Shown: one piece after another, positions 1 through 10,466 of the stretch
Layout: the number at the start of each line of letters is the position of its first letter
Numbering within the stretch: the first letter of the stretch is position 1
Position numbers and translations under genes: made by a program
The notes under the pieces: model-generated
What the model was told of the DNA's origin: nothing
The model's database searches: none
Seen by the model: only the letters and a program-made list of their open reading frames with translations
Source: Lepidurus packardi
Taxonomy: Eukaryota > Arthropoda > Branchiopoda > Notostraca > Triopsidae
NCBI GenBank assembly: GCA_023053545.1
Contig: JAKZAN010000007.1
Span: 9,672,001 to 9,736,000, forward strand
Length of the DNA: 64,000 nucleotides
Direction: 5' to 3'

Positions 1-134
1 ACTTTTAATAGAAACGACTTGTTTCTTTCTTTATCTACTATATCCGTGAAAGGGCGTCATTCCGAGGGCGCCATTTTAACGTTCGTTGGCATTAACTGTC
101 TTCAAGTGCATGAACAAAATTAGGAACGATCTTG

Positions 135-301
135 GTTGTCGGGGATTTGTCCACAAAGTGGGTGGAGGCATATCCTATTCCAACTCAGGAAGCCAGTATT
201 ATCGCCACCAAGCTGTCTGGGGAATACATTAGCAGGTATGGAGTGCCGCTTCAGCTTCATTCCGATCAAGGTGCAAATGGTGCAATTTTCACCGGCGTTA
301 A
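135..301 (+). mobile_element. Ty3/gypsy-type integrase core fragment (fossil)
   Basis: The translated stretch contains TKWVEAYPIP and RYGVPLQLHSDQG, which match the retroviral-type integrase core (rve) of Ty3/gypsy elements. Only a short piece of the domain is present. No LTR, reverse transcriptase or gag region was recognised beside it, so it is a broken remnant. It is the same fragment as the one at 5404. Confidence 0.75.
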
Positions 302-1781
302 ATAGAAATACGGACTAGGACGGCCGAGCCAGCATTTCAGCTTAGAAACGTACTTTTCCTCCTAAATGAAATGAAAGAATAATACATTATTTTGCAAATA
401 AGGTAAACTTGTCTTATACAAGCAGCTGCTCTCCACGGCAAAGTGCGTTGAAATTGATGGCGCCCTCCACAAAATGCAAAGTTCTACCAAGCTGGTATTG
501 TTGGATTTTGTATTTTTCTTCCCTGAGGTCCGCTCCGATCCAAATGTGTTTGGTTTTGGTTTGTTAAGTTGGTGTTGGGTCGCGATTCCAATACAAGCTA
601 TCGGTAAGTCCAACCATCCTTACTTTGAACTTATCGACAACCGCGGCGCGACATAATAGGTATTTCTTCTTCTTTTTCAGCAACTCGCGAAGACACAAAA
701 GCAGAGGGGATATACAGCAACAGCAACTCATTCACAACAGCAACACTTCATTATCTATATTGTCTATTTTGATAATATCTCTTCTTTATTAGAACAACAG
801 TACACCCTCCCCATACAAGATCCACATACTCTGCCACCAGGTAATGTATTCATGCTTCACAGGTGGTGTCCCAAAACCCAATAGGGAGATTCCGCCCCCT
901 CGCCAGGGAATCCACCCTCGGAACACTGATGATGCATTCACGGATGTCGTTAGGCCAAGTGGTACACATCCACCGTTTCCAGGACGCTTTCCAGATCATA
1001 TGGCATACCTATGCTATACTTGGCTGCGCTAGTTTTCCGTGAAATTGGGCGCTACGATGTGCAGGAACATTTTTGTGTCTTCAGGGAATTGCGAAGCCTT
1101 TGTGTTCCTCCAAGATCGTGGAAGATTCTTATTATGTGACTTTTAAAGGTGACTTATTCCCTATCACTGGAAAGGTTGAAAGGGATTGTTAATTACATTT
1201 ATCTTTTAACGCAATTTAAGTAATTATTTAACAAACTCATTAGAACGGCGAAGCCTTTGTGTTCCCCCAAGATCGAGGAATTATCATGCGAGTTTTAAAG
1301 GTGAGTTATTCCCTATCAGTGGAAAGGTTGAAAGGGATTGTTAATTACATTTATCTTTTAACGCAATTTAAGTAATTATTCATCTGACTTAAGTGCTTAT
1401 TTTCCTATTAATACATCAAATACGAATTTAAGTTTAGTGAATACACCCTTTATTATTATTGGCATCGGTTTATTTTTCATTTTAGTGCTATTGAATAGAA
1501 CCAACTTGTACAGTAGATATTAAGAGACTTTCCTTGCAACCGAAAATTACTAAGTAATGATTTTGATTTTCTTCAAAAATGGGAAAAGAACGTAGAATTT
1601 GTTTACTGTTCATGCGTCCCCTCTGTTTTGTTCGCAGCTGACAAAAGAGGGGAGAAGGTTTTCCCATCGCATGTGATCGTCTCCCTAATGGAGCTTCATT
1701 AGCATCCACGACAGCCAGGGAGAAGAGGTCGACACACATCATAAATGAATAATCTAGAAAATGACATAAATTGAGCATATA

Positions 1782-2276
1782 GAGTGGTGTCTAGCAGAAC
1801 GAACACAGTCCGTTCCAGGACGGCGTTCTTTCCCCGAATCGTTCGTTATTCGGGACGCCGTTTCTCATACGGTACTTTGGAACTAATTTTGATCCGTTCC
1901 CGAGGCCGTTCCAAAATGGTGAAAAATCTTAATTTTGCATGATGACACTGTGGAGTCCACTTCTTTTCTGAAACCTATGAAACCACCCCCTACTGGCTTT
2001 GGAATTCTTCTGTTGTTCTAAAGCTTGTGAGCTTGTTCCCTACTAAACTCTGGAACAAACTAGGAGATCCCTTGGCCACCTTAGCTTTCAGATGCTTGAT
2101 TGATCCACAACCCTAGTTCCTCAGTTTTTTTTTTCTAGACTTGTGCTCGGTCTTCTTAGGTACCATTTTAACAACACTAAGACAATACGGAACTTTCCAC
2201 AAATTTAAATACAGAAAAGACACAGAAGCGCCGCTGCGCATCGCGGGACATGCGTCTGTAGGACATTTTCGTTATG
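1782..2276 (-). mobile_element. Tigger/pogo-like DNA transposon remnant, cut by the gap
   Basis: This is the same element as at 7051-7614, truncated on its right by the N gap. The terminal sequence GAGTGGTGTCTAGC begins next to a TA. The minus strand contains coding remains resembling the CENP-B/Tc5-type helix-turn-helix of pogo-family transposases. Confidence 0.6.
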
Positions 2277-2376
2277 NNNNNNNNNNNNNNNNNNNNNNNN
2301 NNNNNNNNNNNNNNNNNNNNNNNNNNNNNNNNNNNNNNNNNNNNNNNNNNNNNNNNNNNNNNNNNNNNNNNNNNNN
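2277..2376. other. Assembly gap of 100 N
   Basis: Exactly one hundred N bases, which is a common placeholder for a gap of unknown size. The gap cuts copy A of the papain-like gene inside exon 5. Exons 6-8 and any sulfotransferase partner may lie in the missing sequence. Confidence 0.99.
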
Positions 2377-3708
2377 GTAGTAGTAGTAGTACCAGTAAAA
2401 GAAGTACGATCAAGGGAATTCTCATCTTCCTACAAATAGAACGTACTTCACTTTCTGACTTGTACATACAATTGGCAAGTTTCGAGTTACTTAAGTTGGA
2501 GAGAAAGGAGTTTAGAAAAGATAGTAATAAATCCTTACCGCTTCATAGTACGTAGCATTCAGAGCGATACCAGCGTAGATCAGGTAGTCTAACGCATCCG
2601 TCACTTTCTTGAAGTTAGGTGTCACGCAATGCCACTTCAACGTTGGGTAACGCACACTCCAGGACTTGCTCAACACTGGTTCATCCCAATTCCAAGATAT
2701 AGAAGCCAAGTCAATTTGGTGGTTTTACCTGAAATCGCGAAGAACTTCTTCCTTGCTTGACATGCAGTCTGTGTATTCGGCCAAAGCGACGGCGGGAAGA
2801 GCCCATTGTGTAAAGGGGCAATTCTCGTCAGACTCAAAGATGAATTCTTCGGAAATGGGAGGCATGCATTTCCTGGAGCGGTAATCCACCTAAGAATCCA
2901 CCCTTGTACTTTAGAAACAACTCCACTCATCAACACTCCAAACGTAGGAGGCCAAAATGCAACTTACCTCGAAAGAATTCCCAGCTGTTTCTCCGCCCAT
3001 ATTTATTACATCGTGGTGGTCCTGGCAATCGTAAAATTTTAGAATAAAAAATCCGTTTCAAAAAATTCAATATCCCATATCTATCTATTCGGAGTGTTTA
3101 GCTCTGGATTTTGTAATATTTGGTTAGATGGACTTGGACGCGTTATAATTTAAACCTTTTTTTCCAACTAACAAAAAGGCTTATACATTATAGCCGCGTG
3201 CTCCTTGAATTAGAGTCTCGTTTCAGATCCTTTTTAATTATTTCCAAGCTAAAGAAAATGAAGTGCATCAAATGTGTTGAAAAGCAAAAGTGATCAAGTT
3301 TAAGTTACTACATTGCCTTCTGGCATACAACTACCCCTAAAACTGACCCTTTTGAAGCAATATCCCATTTCAGCCATTAAATAAGGACTTTAGTTTTTCA
3401 AAATAAGTATACAGAATATGGAATATGTTTTGAAAAATATTAGAAACTTAGTGAATTGGTGCCAACAGTTTACATAGATTTACTGGAACCTACAATGTAT
3501 GGCAATTTTGGTGGTGCATCTCTAGATTAGACGTTACGGCGTCATTGTTTACTTTCAAATGAAAACCAAAAAATAGCTTAGCTGTTCAAGAGAAGGAGCA
3601 TGGATTTCTTACCTTCTCGAGAGGGGGCAGCCCCAGCACGGCTGCGGAGACAGCGGTCAGCAAGAGGAAATGTACCAGGCCGGGTACTCGTACATGGAAT
3701 TCAGCCAT
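2377..3708 (-). pseudogene. Papain-like (C1A) pseudoprotease, copy A, 5' part only
   Basis: Five exons of the family are recognisable on the minus strand: exon 1 at 3613-3708 (start MAEFQ and a signal peptide), exon 2 at 2968-3021, exon 3 at 2729-2889, exon 4 at 2539-2675 and part of exon 5 at 2377-2429. Exon 3 keeps the NCPFTQWALP block, so the papain nucleophile position is Gln as in the other copies. Exon 4 has one base more than copies B, C and D, next to the codons for VACVTP, and this shifts the frame. The end of the gene is lost in the N gap. The frameshift could be real decay or a sequencing error, since the bases on the other side of the gap are also poor. The exon 5 remnant matches copy C best. 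Confidence 0.8.
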
Positions 3709-5269
3709 CGAAAGTCTCGACTGGATGCAAGAACTGAAGACTGGATGAAGAACAGTTGAACAGAATAGACAGAGTCAATAAAGCTGTGATAAACTGTCGA
3801 CTGAAATTATTAGAGCTCGTTTGAAGGACTGATACTTCCCCATAGAGACGGGAGTAGTACTTATATGGTGGAATTCCCCTCCTTGTACAGGTGTCGAACA
3901 TCCGGTTCTTTGTTTCAACTGTATCGCCCATATCGACACACATATGGAGCCACGTACTTGTTATTGTCCTTGTTATTTTTCCCGCACCGTCATTGCCTAC
4001 AGCTTTTATGTAAATGATCTGACGCACTTTGGACTTCTCCCTTATTGGTCCACGCTTTTCTGCTTTGTTTTTCTCAGTACAGTATATGCGAGCGTGTGAT
4101 GAGAGATCCAAACAGGCGTATCCGGGTATCTGAAATTCAAGTATCCGTGAATGTGTCACCTCGTTCATTGGTCCACGTTTCTTTTTTTTTATTATTTTAT
4201 TGATGCGTGAGCTGGGAGGTCCATGTTTCTTTGTTACTATACAAAATATACTTATTTATTTAAAAAATAAATGCCGAAGGAATCCAGTTTGTATTTCTCA
4301 ATTTGTTCCAATTCCGTTTTCAACGATGTTTTTAGTTAAGTTCATTTTAACAGTCAGATGAATTATTCTGAATTTCAGTAGGAAACATTTAGTACATATC
4401 CTATTTATACTTCACTTTCAAGTATCTGTTTCGCTATTTTAGATTTTAAAAAAAAATAATTAACATCACATTTCGTTCTGCTTTCGGGCCTAAACGAAGC
4501 AGAAAAGCTTTTGTTCCGGCCGTGACTTGAATTGAGCTCAAGTGAAATGGGATCAAAATCCGCATACTGCTATAATTGAAAACAGTGATCATAACGACAC
4601 ACAGTCCAATATTCTTGCTATACACATGGTTTATCTTTGAATTTGCCTTGGCAGAAAAGAAAGTACAAGTTTTAATGATTCTCATCAACGAGAGTTGATG
4701 ATAGTCGTTATCCTAACCAAAGTTAAGCTAACCTAACTAATTAATTTCCAATCCAACTACCAATTTCCAACTCGAATGACATTGGTTTGTCCTTGTATTC
4801 CGGAGAACGTTTTGCAAGAATATGACACTATAGTGTCGTTTTTTATCTACGCGTTTTTAACCGAAGACCGTGTTCGTTATCCGATCATAAAAAGGCGCCA
4901 AAAAAGTGTTCGTAATCCGATCTGTTCCTTAACATATCACCCACTGTATCAAGATGGCGGACGTTGTGCTGTCAAGACGGCTGACTTACGTGCCAAATTG
5001 CATTTATACTTTTATTTTGGCTATTTTCTCTATCTTTACACGCTATTTTGATTACATATAATATATAAATACTCAAATTTTCATTACTTATACCGTACTT
5101 GACTAAAACAAGTGAAGGGATACTACTGTCAGAGATATACATAAGAAAGCATGAAGAACAAAAGGACGAAATGGCCAATACACTAAGAGAAGTATATGTG
5201 TAAGTGCAAATAGGGCTAGAGATCAGTTAAAGTACAGTTTCGTAAAACATAATTGCATGTGGAGAAAGG
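3709..5269. other. 5' flank of copy A; no complete gene seen
   Basis: Up to about 4520 this matches the 5' flank of copy B, and up to about 4820 it matches that of copy D. It holds a TATA-like ATATAAG (minus strand, about 3860) and CCAAT-bearing segments. At 4771-4820 it contains the first bases of the prolyl-4-hydroxylase fragment seen at 28.1-28.4 kb. From 4820 to 5269 it is unique and AT-rich and no gene was recognised. Confidence 0.6.
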
Positions 5270-5403
5270 ACTTTTAATAGAAACGACTTGTTTCTTTCTT
5301 TATCTACTATATCCGTGAAAGGGCGTCATTCCGAGGGCGCCATTTTAACGTTCGTTGGCATTAACTGTCTTCAAGTGCATGAACAAAATTAGGAACGATC
5401 TTG

Positions 5404-5570
5404 GTTGTCGGGGATTTGTCCACAAAGTGGGTGGAGGCATATCCTATTCCAACTCAGGAAGCCAGTATTATCGCCACCAAGCTGTCTGGGGAATACATTA
5501 GCAGGTATGGAGTGCCGCTTCAGCTTCATTCCGATCAAGGTGCAAATGGTGCAATTTTCACCGGCGTTAA
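5404..5570 (+). mobile_element. Ty3/gypsy-type integrase core fragment (fossil)
   Basis: Same fragment as at 135, with TKWVEAYPIP and RYGVPLQLHSDQG typical of the integrase core of Ty3/gypsy elements. It is a short broken piece with no recognisable terminal repeats. A still shorter end of it persists in the inverted flank at about 26350-26397. Confidence 0.75.
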
Positions 5571-6357
5571 ATAGAAATACGGACTAGGACGGCCGAGCCA
5601 GCATTTCAGCTTAGAAACGTACTTTTCCTCCTAAATGAAATGAAAGAATAATACATTATTTTGCAAATAAGGTAAACTTGTCTTATACAAGCAGCTGCTC
5701 TCCACGGCAAAGTGCGTTGAAATTGATGGCGCCCTCCACAAAATGCAAAGTTCTACCAAGCTGGTATTGTTGGATTTTGTATTTTTCTTCCCTGAGGTCC
5801 GCTCCGATCCAAATGTGTTTGGTTTTGGTTTGTTAAGTTGGTGTTGGGTCGCGATTCCAATACAAGCTATCGGTAAGTCCAACCATCCTTACTTTGAACT
5901 TATCGACAACCGCGGCGCGACATAATAGGTATTTCTTCTTCTTTTTCAGCAACTCGCGAAGACACAAAAGCAGAGGGGATATACAGCAACAGCAACTCAT
6001 TCACAACAGCAACACTTCATTATCTATATTGTCTATTTTGATAATATCTCTTCTTTATTAGAACAACAGTACACCCTCCCCATACAAGATCCACATACTC
6101 TGCCACCAGGTAATGTATTCATGCTTCACAGGTGGTGTCCCAAAACCCAATAGGGAGATTCCGCCCCCTCGCCAGGGAATCCACCCTCGGAACACTGATG
6201 ATGCATTCACGGATGTCGTTAGGCCAAGTGGTACACATCCACCGTTTCCAGGACGCTTTCCAGATCATATGGCATACCTATGCTATACTTGGCTGCGCTA
6301 GTTTTCCGTGAAATTGGGCGCTACGATGTGCAGGAACATTTTTGTGTCTTCAGGGAA

Positions 6358-6655
6358 TTGCGAAGCCTTTGTGTTCCTCCAAGATCGTGGAAGATTCTTA
6401 TTATGTGACTTTTAAAGGTGACTTATTCCCTATCACTGGAAAGGTTGAAAGGGATTGTTAATTACATTTATCTTTTAACGCAATTTAAGTAATTATTTAA
6501 CAAACTCATTAGAACGGCGAAGCCTTTGTGTTCCCCCAAGATCGAGGAATTATCATGCGAGTTTTAAAGGTGAGTTATTCCCTATCAGTGGAAAGGTTGA
6601 AAGGGATTGTTAATTACATTTATCTTTTAACGCAATTTAAGTAATTATTCATCTG
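6358..6655. repeat. Tandem pair of about 157-bp units
   Basis: Two units begin with GCGAAGCCTTTGTGTTCC at 6360 and 6517. Both continue through a GGTTGAAAGGGATTGTTAATTAC block. The same pair lies at 1091-1386 and, inverted, at about 25470-25750. Confidence 0.85.
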
Positions 6656-7050
6656 ACTTAAGTGCTTATTTTCCTATTAATACATCAAATACGAATTTAA
6701 GTTTAGTGAATACACCCTTTATTATTATTGGCATCGGTTTATTTTTCATTTTAGTGCTATTGAATAGAACCAACTTGTACAGTAGATATTAAGAGACTTT
6801 CCTTGCAACCGAAAATTACTAAGTAATGATTTTGATTTTCTTCAAAAATGGGAAAAGAACGTAGAATTTGTTTACTGTTCATGCGTCCCCTCTGTTTTGT
6901 TCGCAGCTGACAAAAGAGGGGAGAAGGTTTTCCCATCGCATGTGATCGTCTCCCTAATGGAGCTTCATTAGCATCCACGACAGCCAGGGAGAAGAGGTCG
7001 ACACACATCATAAATGAATAATCTAGAAAATGACATAAATTGAGCATATA

Positions 7051-7614
7051 GAGTGGTGTCTAGCAGAACGAACACAGTCCGTTCCAGGACGGCGTTCTTT
7101 CCCCGAATCGTTCGTTATTCGGGACGCCGTTTCTCATACGGTACTTTGGAACTAATTTTGATCCGTTCCCGAGGCCGTTCCAAAATGGTGAAAAATCTTA
7201 ATTTTGCATGATGACACTGTGGAGTCCACTTCTTTTCTGAAACCTATGAAACCACCCCCTACTGGCTTTGGACCATTCTTCCTGTTGTTCTAAAGCTTGT
7301 GAGCTTGTTCCTCTACTAAACTCTGGAACAAACTCTGGAGAATCCCTTGGCCACCTTAGCTTTCATGATTCTTGATTGATCCACAACCCTAGTTCCTCAG
7401 TTTTTTTTTTCTATGACTTGTTGCTCGGTCTTCTTAGGTACCATTTTAACAACACTAAGACAAGTACGGAACTTTCCACAAATTTCAAATACAGAAAAGA
7501 ACACAGAAGCGCGCCTGCGATTCGCAATGCGGGACCGCGTTCGTTATGTGGAACATTTTCCGTAATGCGGAACGTTCTTTATGCGAGGCGTAGGTTATGC
7601 GAGGTACCCCTGTC
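7051..7614 (-). mobile_element. Internally deleted Tigger/pogo-like DNA transposon
   Basis: The ends are imperfect inverted repeats (GAGTGGTGTCTAGC at the left; GACAGGGGTACCTCGC reading inward from the right). Both are flanked by TA, the target site of pogo/Tigger elements. The terminal sequences CCTCGCATAAC and AACGAACG resemble Tigger termini. The minus strand starts with MVPKKTEQQ and later reads ASRGWFHRFQKRSGLHS, which matches the CENP-B/Tc5-type DNA-binding domain of these transposases. The catalytic DDE region is absent, so this is a non-autonomous derivative with a decayed N-terminal coding stub. An inverted copy is at 24502-25069. Confidence 0.72.
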
Positions 7615-8319
7615 TACAAATAGAAATAATTATTATACATATTTATATTATATACAAATAGAAAATATTTAAACACAATATTTCGCATTTCTATAAAGTA
7701 ATTACACTCTTTTTTATTCATTTCAATCTTTTGTGTAAGCTTTCTTGTTTAGCTTTTCAAAACAAGTAGGAACGGGCCGGAATTTGATTTGCTCATGGTA
7801 TGAAGCATAAAAGCGAATCACAAACTCGGGAAACGTGGACCAATGAACGCGTGATAAAGACGTTTCGAAAAATAAAACGCCCAGATGTTTCCTAATCACT
7901 CATACGCTTGTAATTATATATAGTCATATAAACCAACCAGACGAATAATTTTTACAGAACTGGATAGGGAAAATCCCTTCTTTTGCTAAAAGAATAGATT
8001 TCTCACTTTCATTGTGCTCAGCAGGATAGCGTGAGGCCTGACATCCCTGACGCATGCGTTATCGCTAATAGAACTTGATTAGCATATTGGGTATAGCAAG
8101 GGAAAGAGCTGTCGTGGATTCAGATACGTGGCGGTGTCCGCTAGACAAACAACGAAGTGTGACGGCTGCTAAACCTGTGTTTAAGTCCAGTGCAAATTAC
8201 GTAACAACAGAACCCATTTTAAAAACATTCCAGTTAGCAATTATACCGAGATTGGGAGAAAAATTTGAGACAATTGGAATAGTAATTCACTCGCGATTAG
8301 TTGCTTTAAAGCAAACGTA
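7615..8319. other. 5' region of sulfotransferase B
   Basis: No gene is seen here. The stretch is shared, inverted, with the region upstream of sulfotransferase C. It contains the CCAAT motif described at 7831. The last 280 bases are also shared with copy D. Confidence 0.6.
7831..7849 (+). promoter_or_regulatory. CCAAT motif shared with the papain-like genes
   Basis: The 19-mer AAACGTGGACCAATGAACG lies about 0.47 kb before sulfotransferase B and, inverted, before sulfotransferase C (about 24266-24284). Nearly the same word stands before the protease copies, for example AAACTTGGACCAATGAACG at 18635 (C) and AAACATGGACCAATGAACG at 28970 (D). It could be a shared promoter element or part of an old repeat. 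Confidence 0.5.
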
Positions 8320-9582
8320 ATGCGGCTAAGGACATTCTTTCGACGTCGAAGAAATATCCTGGAATTGTGCTGCATCGCTACGGTTGTACTGGTCGTCTAC
8401 TTAAATCATCTTTCTCCAACTTTCAACGACGAGTCGAATAGCTTCTCAAAGTCTAAACCAACTTCGTCAGTGGGAAGTTTTTCAAATGAATCGCCAGGAA
8501 CGACAGGAGCAGGTACCATTCGTCCATCTGATCAAGGTTTCTTTGAAATAGGGCAAAATAATTCCTGGTTCAATGAAATGGTAATAAACGCGACAAGAGA
8601 GCAACGAAAAATACTGATCGAACATGGGATGACTTTGCCATCAATAGAGGGCGTGGCTAAGCGCATTTTGATCGTTTCCACCTACAGGAGTGGCTCATCA
8701 TTTACCGGCCAACTTTTGAGCCAAGTACCGGGTGTTTTGTACCATTTCGAGCCGTTAACCTACATGGGACTCCAAAACTTAGCTACCGACAATAATACGT
8801 TAGCTAAGGTGCATGTTGATGAAATTGCCAGGGTCCTAAACTGCGATTACTTGGCCTTTCATGAACAAATGGGTCTACACGGCTTTCCTCTCGCAAGGCT
8901 AAAACTGTCTAATAAAATTTTGTACAATATCTGTTTCAAAATCTACAAAGATATGTGTCCTCAAGACGAACGTTTGTCCTTTGCCTGCCGTCATTTTCCG
9001 GTACAAATCACCAAGCTAGTGCACATGCCTTTGCGCCCGCTTTTGCCACTTTTGCGTCAGCCGGTACCCAACTTTCACGTGGTTCTGCTTGTAAGAGACC
9101 CGCGCGCTTCTATGGCGTCTCGCCATAAGGCTAGGTTTTGCACTAGGAACTGCGATAAACAAGAGGTGCTTTGCGAATTCTTACGGGATAACTACGAAAG
9201 TGCGTTGGAAGCACAGGAGGAATTCCCTGATACTTTCACGGTACTACGCTATGAAGACCTGGCCGTGGATCCAAGTAATGTTACCGCCTGGTTGCTGCGA
9301 CGTGTCGGACTCCCATTAACGCCCTCTGTGAGGACGTACCTCGATACGCATACAACAGCCGACGGAAACGAGCGCGAGCACACTAAGCGCAAATTGGGCA
9401 GCAGAGTGTCGCTCTGGAAAAGCTCTCTGCCCTGGGAAGAAATTGAATCTATACAAAACACGTGCGCTGATGTTTTAGCCAATTACGGGTACGTCCCGGT
9501 ACCAAACCGCGCTTCTTTGAATGTCTCCAATTCTGTGAAGCCTTTCTGGAAGCTGCCTTTAAAGACCAAGATCCATGTTTAA
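8320..9582 (+). CDS. Golgi carbohydrate 6-O-sulfotransferase-like protein, copy B
   Basis: A single exon encodes 420 residues of a type II membrane protein. There is a basic N-terminus, a hydrophobic anchor at about residues 14-28, a Ser/Thr/Asn-rich stem to about 80, then a PAPS-dependent sulfotransferase domain. The 5'-phosphosulfate loop is STYRSGSSFT (about 120-129) and the 3'-phosphate motif is LVRDPRASMASR (about 257-268), as in the CHST1/3/6/7 family that 6-sulfates GlcNAc, Gal or GalNAc in the Golgi. The acceptor cannot be predicted. The start MRLRTF is fixed by an in-frame stop a short way upstream. Several N-glycosylation sequons are present. An AATAAA lies about 65 bases after the stop. 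The gene converges on papain-like copy B. It looks intact and is closely similar to copies C and D. Confidence 0.92.
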   Translation: MRLRTFFRRRRNILELCCIATVVLVVYLNHLSPTFNDESNSFSKSKPTSSVGSFSNESPGTTGAGTIRPSDQGFFEIGQNNSWFNEMVINATREQRKILIEHGMTLPSIEGVAKRILIVSTYRSGSSFTGQLLSQVPGVLYHFEPLTYMGLQNLATDNNTLAKVHVDEIARVLNCDYLAFHEQMGLHGFPLARLKLSNKILYNICFKIYKDMCPQDERLSFACRHFPVQITKLVHMPLRPLLPLLRQPVPNFHVVLLVRDPRASMASRHKARFCTRNCDKQEVLCEFLRDNYESALEAQEEFPDTFTVLRYEDLAVDPSNVTAWLLRRVGLPLTPSVRTYLDTHTTADGNEREHTKRKLGSRVSLWKSSLPWEEIESIQNTCADVLANYGYVPVPNRASLNVSNSVKPFWKLPLKTKIHV

Positions 9583-10466
9583 GGATTTGTCTTTTAAGTT
9601 TAATACAAAGCAATTAAACAATTACGAAAACGGATCCCATCTTTCAAAAATAAATCGAATCTTTTTCTTTAAATTATGTTGTGAATGCAGACTTTCAAAA
9701 AGAATGTGTGAGAATTTTTACTCTTTATGCTCACTCTTTCCATTGTGGCAATGATTGTCTAGTACAATTTACGGGCACGTTTGTTCTGTAACTATTCTAC
9801 AAGCCAACCCGAAAGAGTTCAAATAAAATGCAGAACCACGGTATACACAGTAGAATAACCAGGGTATCTTCCAATGTAAAGGTTTTGGCCCGACTTTCTT
9901 TGAACCGAGGGTTGATTCTGGCAAAAGGCCGAAATATCAAAGAATATATTGTGAAACCTGGCAGTGCAGTTCAGAAAAGGTAACGACGGCTTGCAAAGTA
10001 GGTCGGATCTTACGGGCGTCGAAAACTCTCCAGAGTACCCGAGAGCAGGGCCACCAGTCCCCCGATTTGTTAATGTTTTGTTTTTCTTCTCGAACTCTTT
10101 TCCTAGTAAATTAGGAATGCCTACCTTGCGAGGTCATGGGCAAGTCTGTGAACTCCATCCTATTATCTATCAACTAACATCCAATCAACCATCATCCTAT
10201 GTTCTTCCGGCGAACTTCAAACGAAAAGGACAAATGTGGGTGTATAAGATTTGTATTGCTTTTCAGTGCTCCCCGTTTTAGCATATTCAATTCACCTCAT
10301 ACAATGAGCAATTTCGTATAACTAAGACCTAAATTAAGAACACACATTTAAGACTAGCTTAGTAATTAATAAAAGGTGGACAATTAAAACTAAACACTGC
10401 AAACACCAGTTGCGTTCCTAGGTTTTACGCAAAACAAAAGAAAAAGGAGATTTTGGACAAATAGTC
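9583..10466. repeat. Conserved convergent 3' spacer of cassette B
   Basis: This 0.88-kb spacer separates the two stop codons and recurs in copies C (21645-22534) and D (31672-32530) with small indels. It holds the polyadenylation sites of both genes and no coding sequence that I can support. A short piece of the same spacer also lies alone at 18446-18515. Confidence 0.8.

Larger units (their letters stand above)
1..2276. repeat. Direct repeat of the copy-B left flank
   Basis: This block repeats the sequence starting at 5270 with an offset of 5269 bases. No difference was seen until about position 1998. After that it differs by many small deletions and substitutions up to the N gap. It holds the same parts as the flank of copy B: an integrase fossil, an unidentified middle part and a truncated Tigger-like element. 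Perfect identity followed by an error-rich tail ending at a gap suggests an assembly duplicate or a collapsed recent copy rather than an old duplication. Confidence 0.9.
5270..8040. repeat. Left flank of cassette B (outer part of inverted-repeat arm)
   Basis: From about 5535 on, this flank recurs inverted at about 24.1-26.4 kb next to copy C, and its left 2 kb recurs directly at position 1. Within it are an integrase fossil, an unidentified segment ending in a small frame rich in Pro (6113-6301, same peptide at 25802-25990), two tandem units of about 157 bp (6360 and 6517) and a Tigger-like element. No host gene is recognised in it. Its presence at both arms shows that the elements inserted before the B/C duplication. 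Confidence 0.8.

Noticed and set aside
4776-5051. 91-codon plus-strand frame left of 5270
   Set aside because: It starts in a prolyl-hydroxylase remnant read on the wrong strand and continues in unique AT-rich DNA.
6113-6301. Pro-rich 62-codon frame present in three flank copies
   Set aside because: No homology was recognised, and the same DNA identity covers non-coding parts, so coding cannot be claimed.
6757-7047. 96-codon minus-strand frame conserved at 1488, 6757 and 25073
   Set aside because: It lies in duplicated flank DNA with no start context or family match. Conservation follows from the recent duplication.
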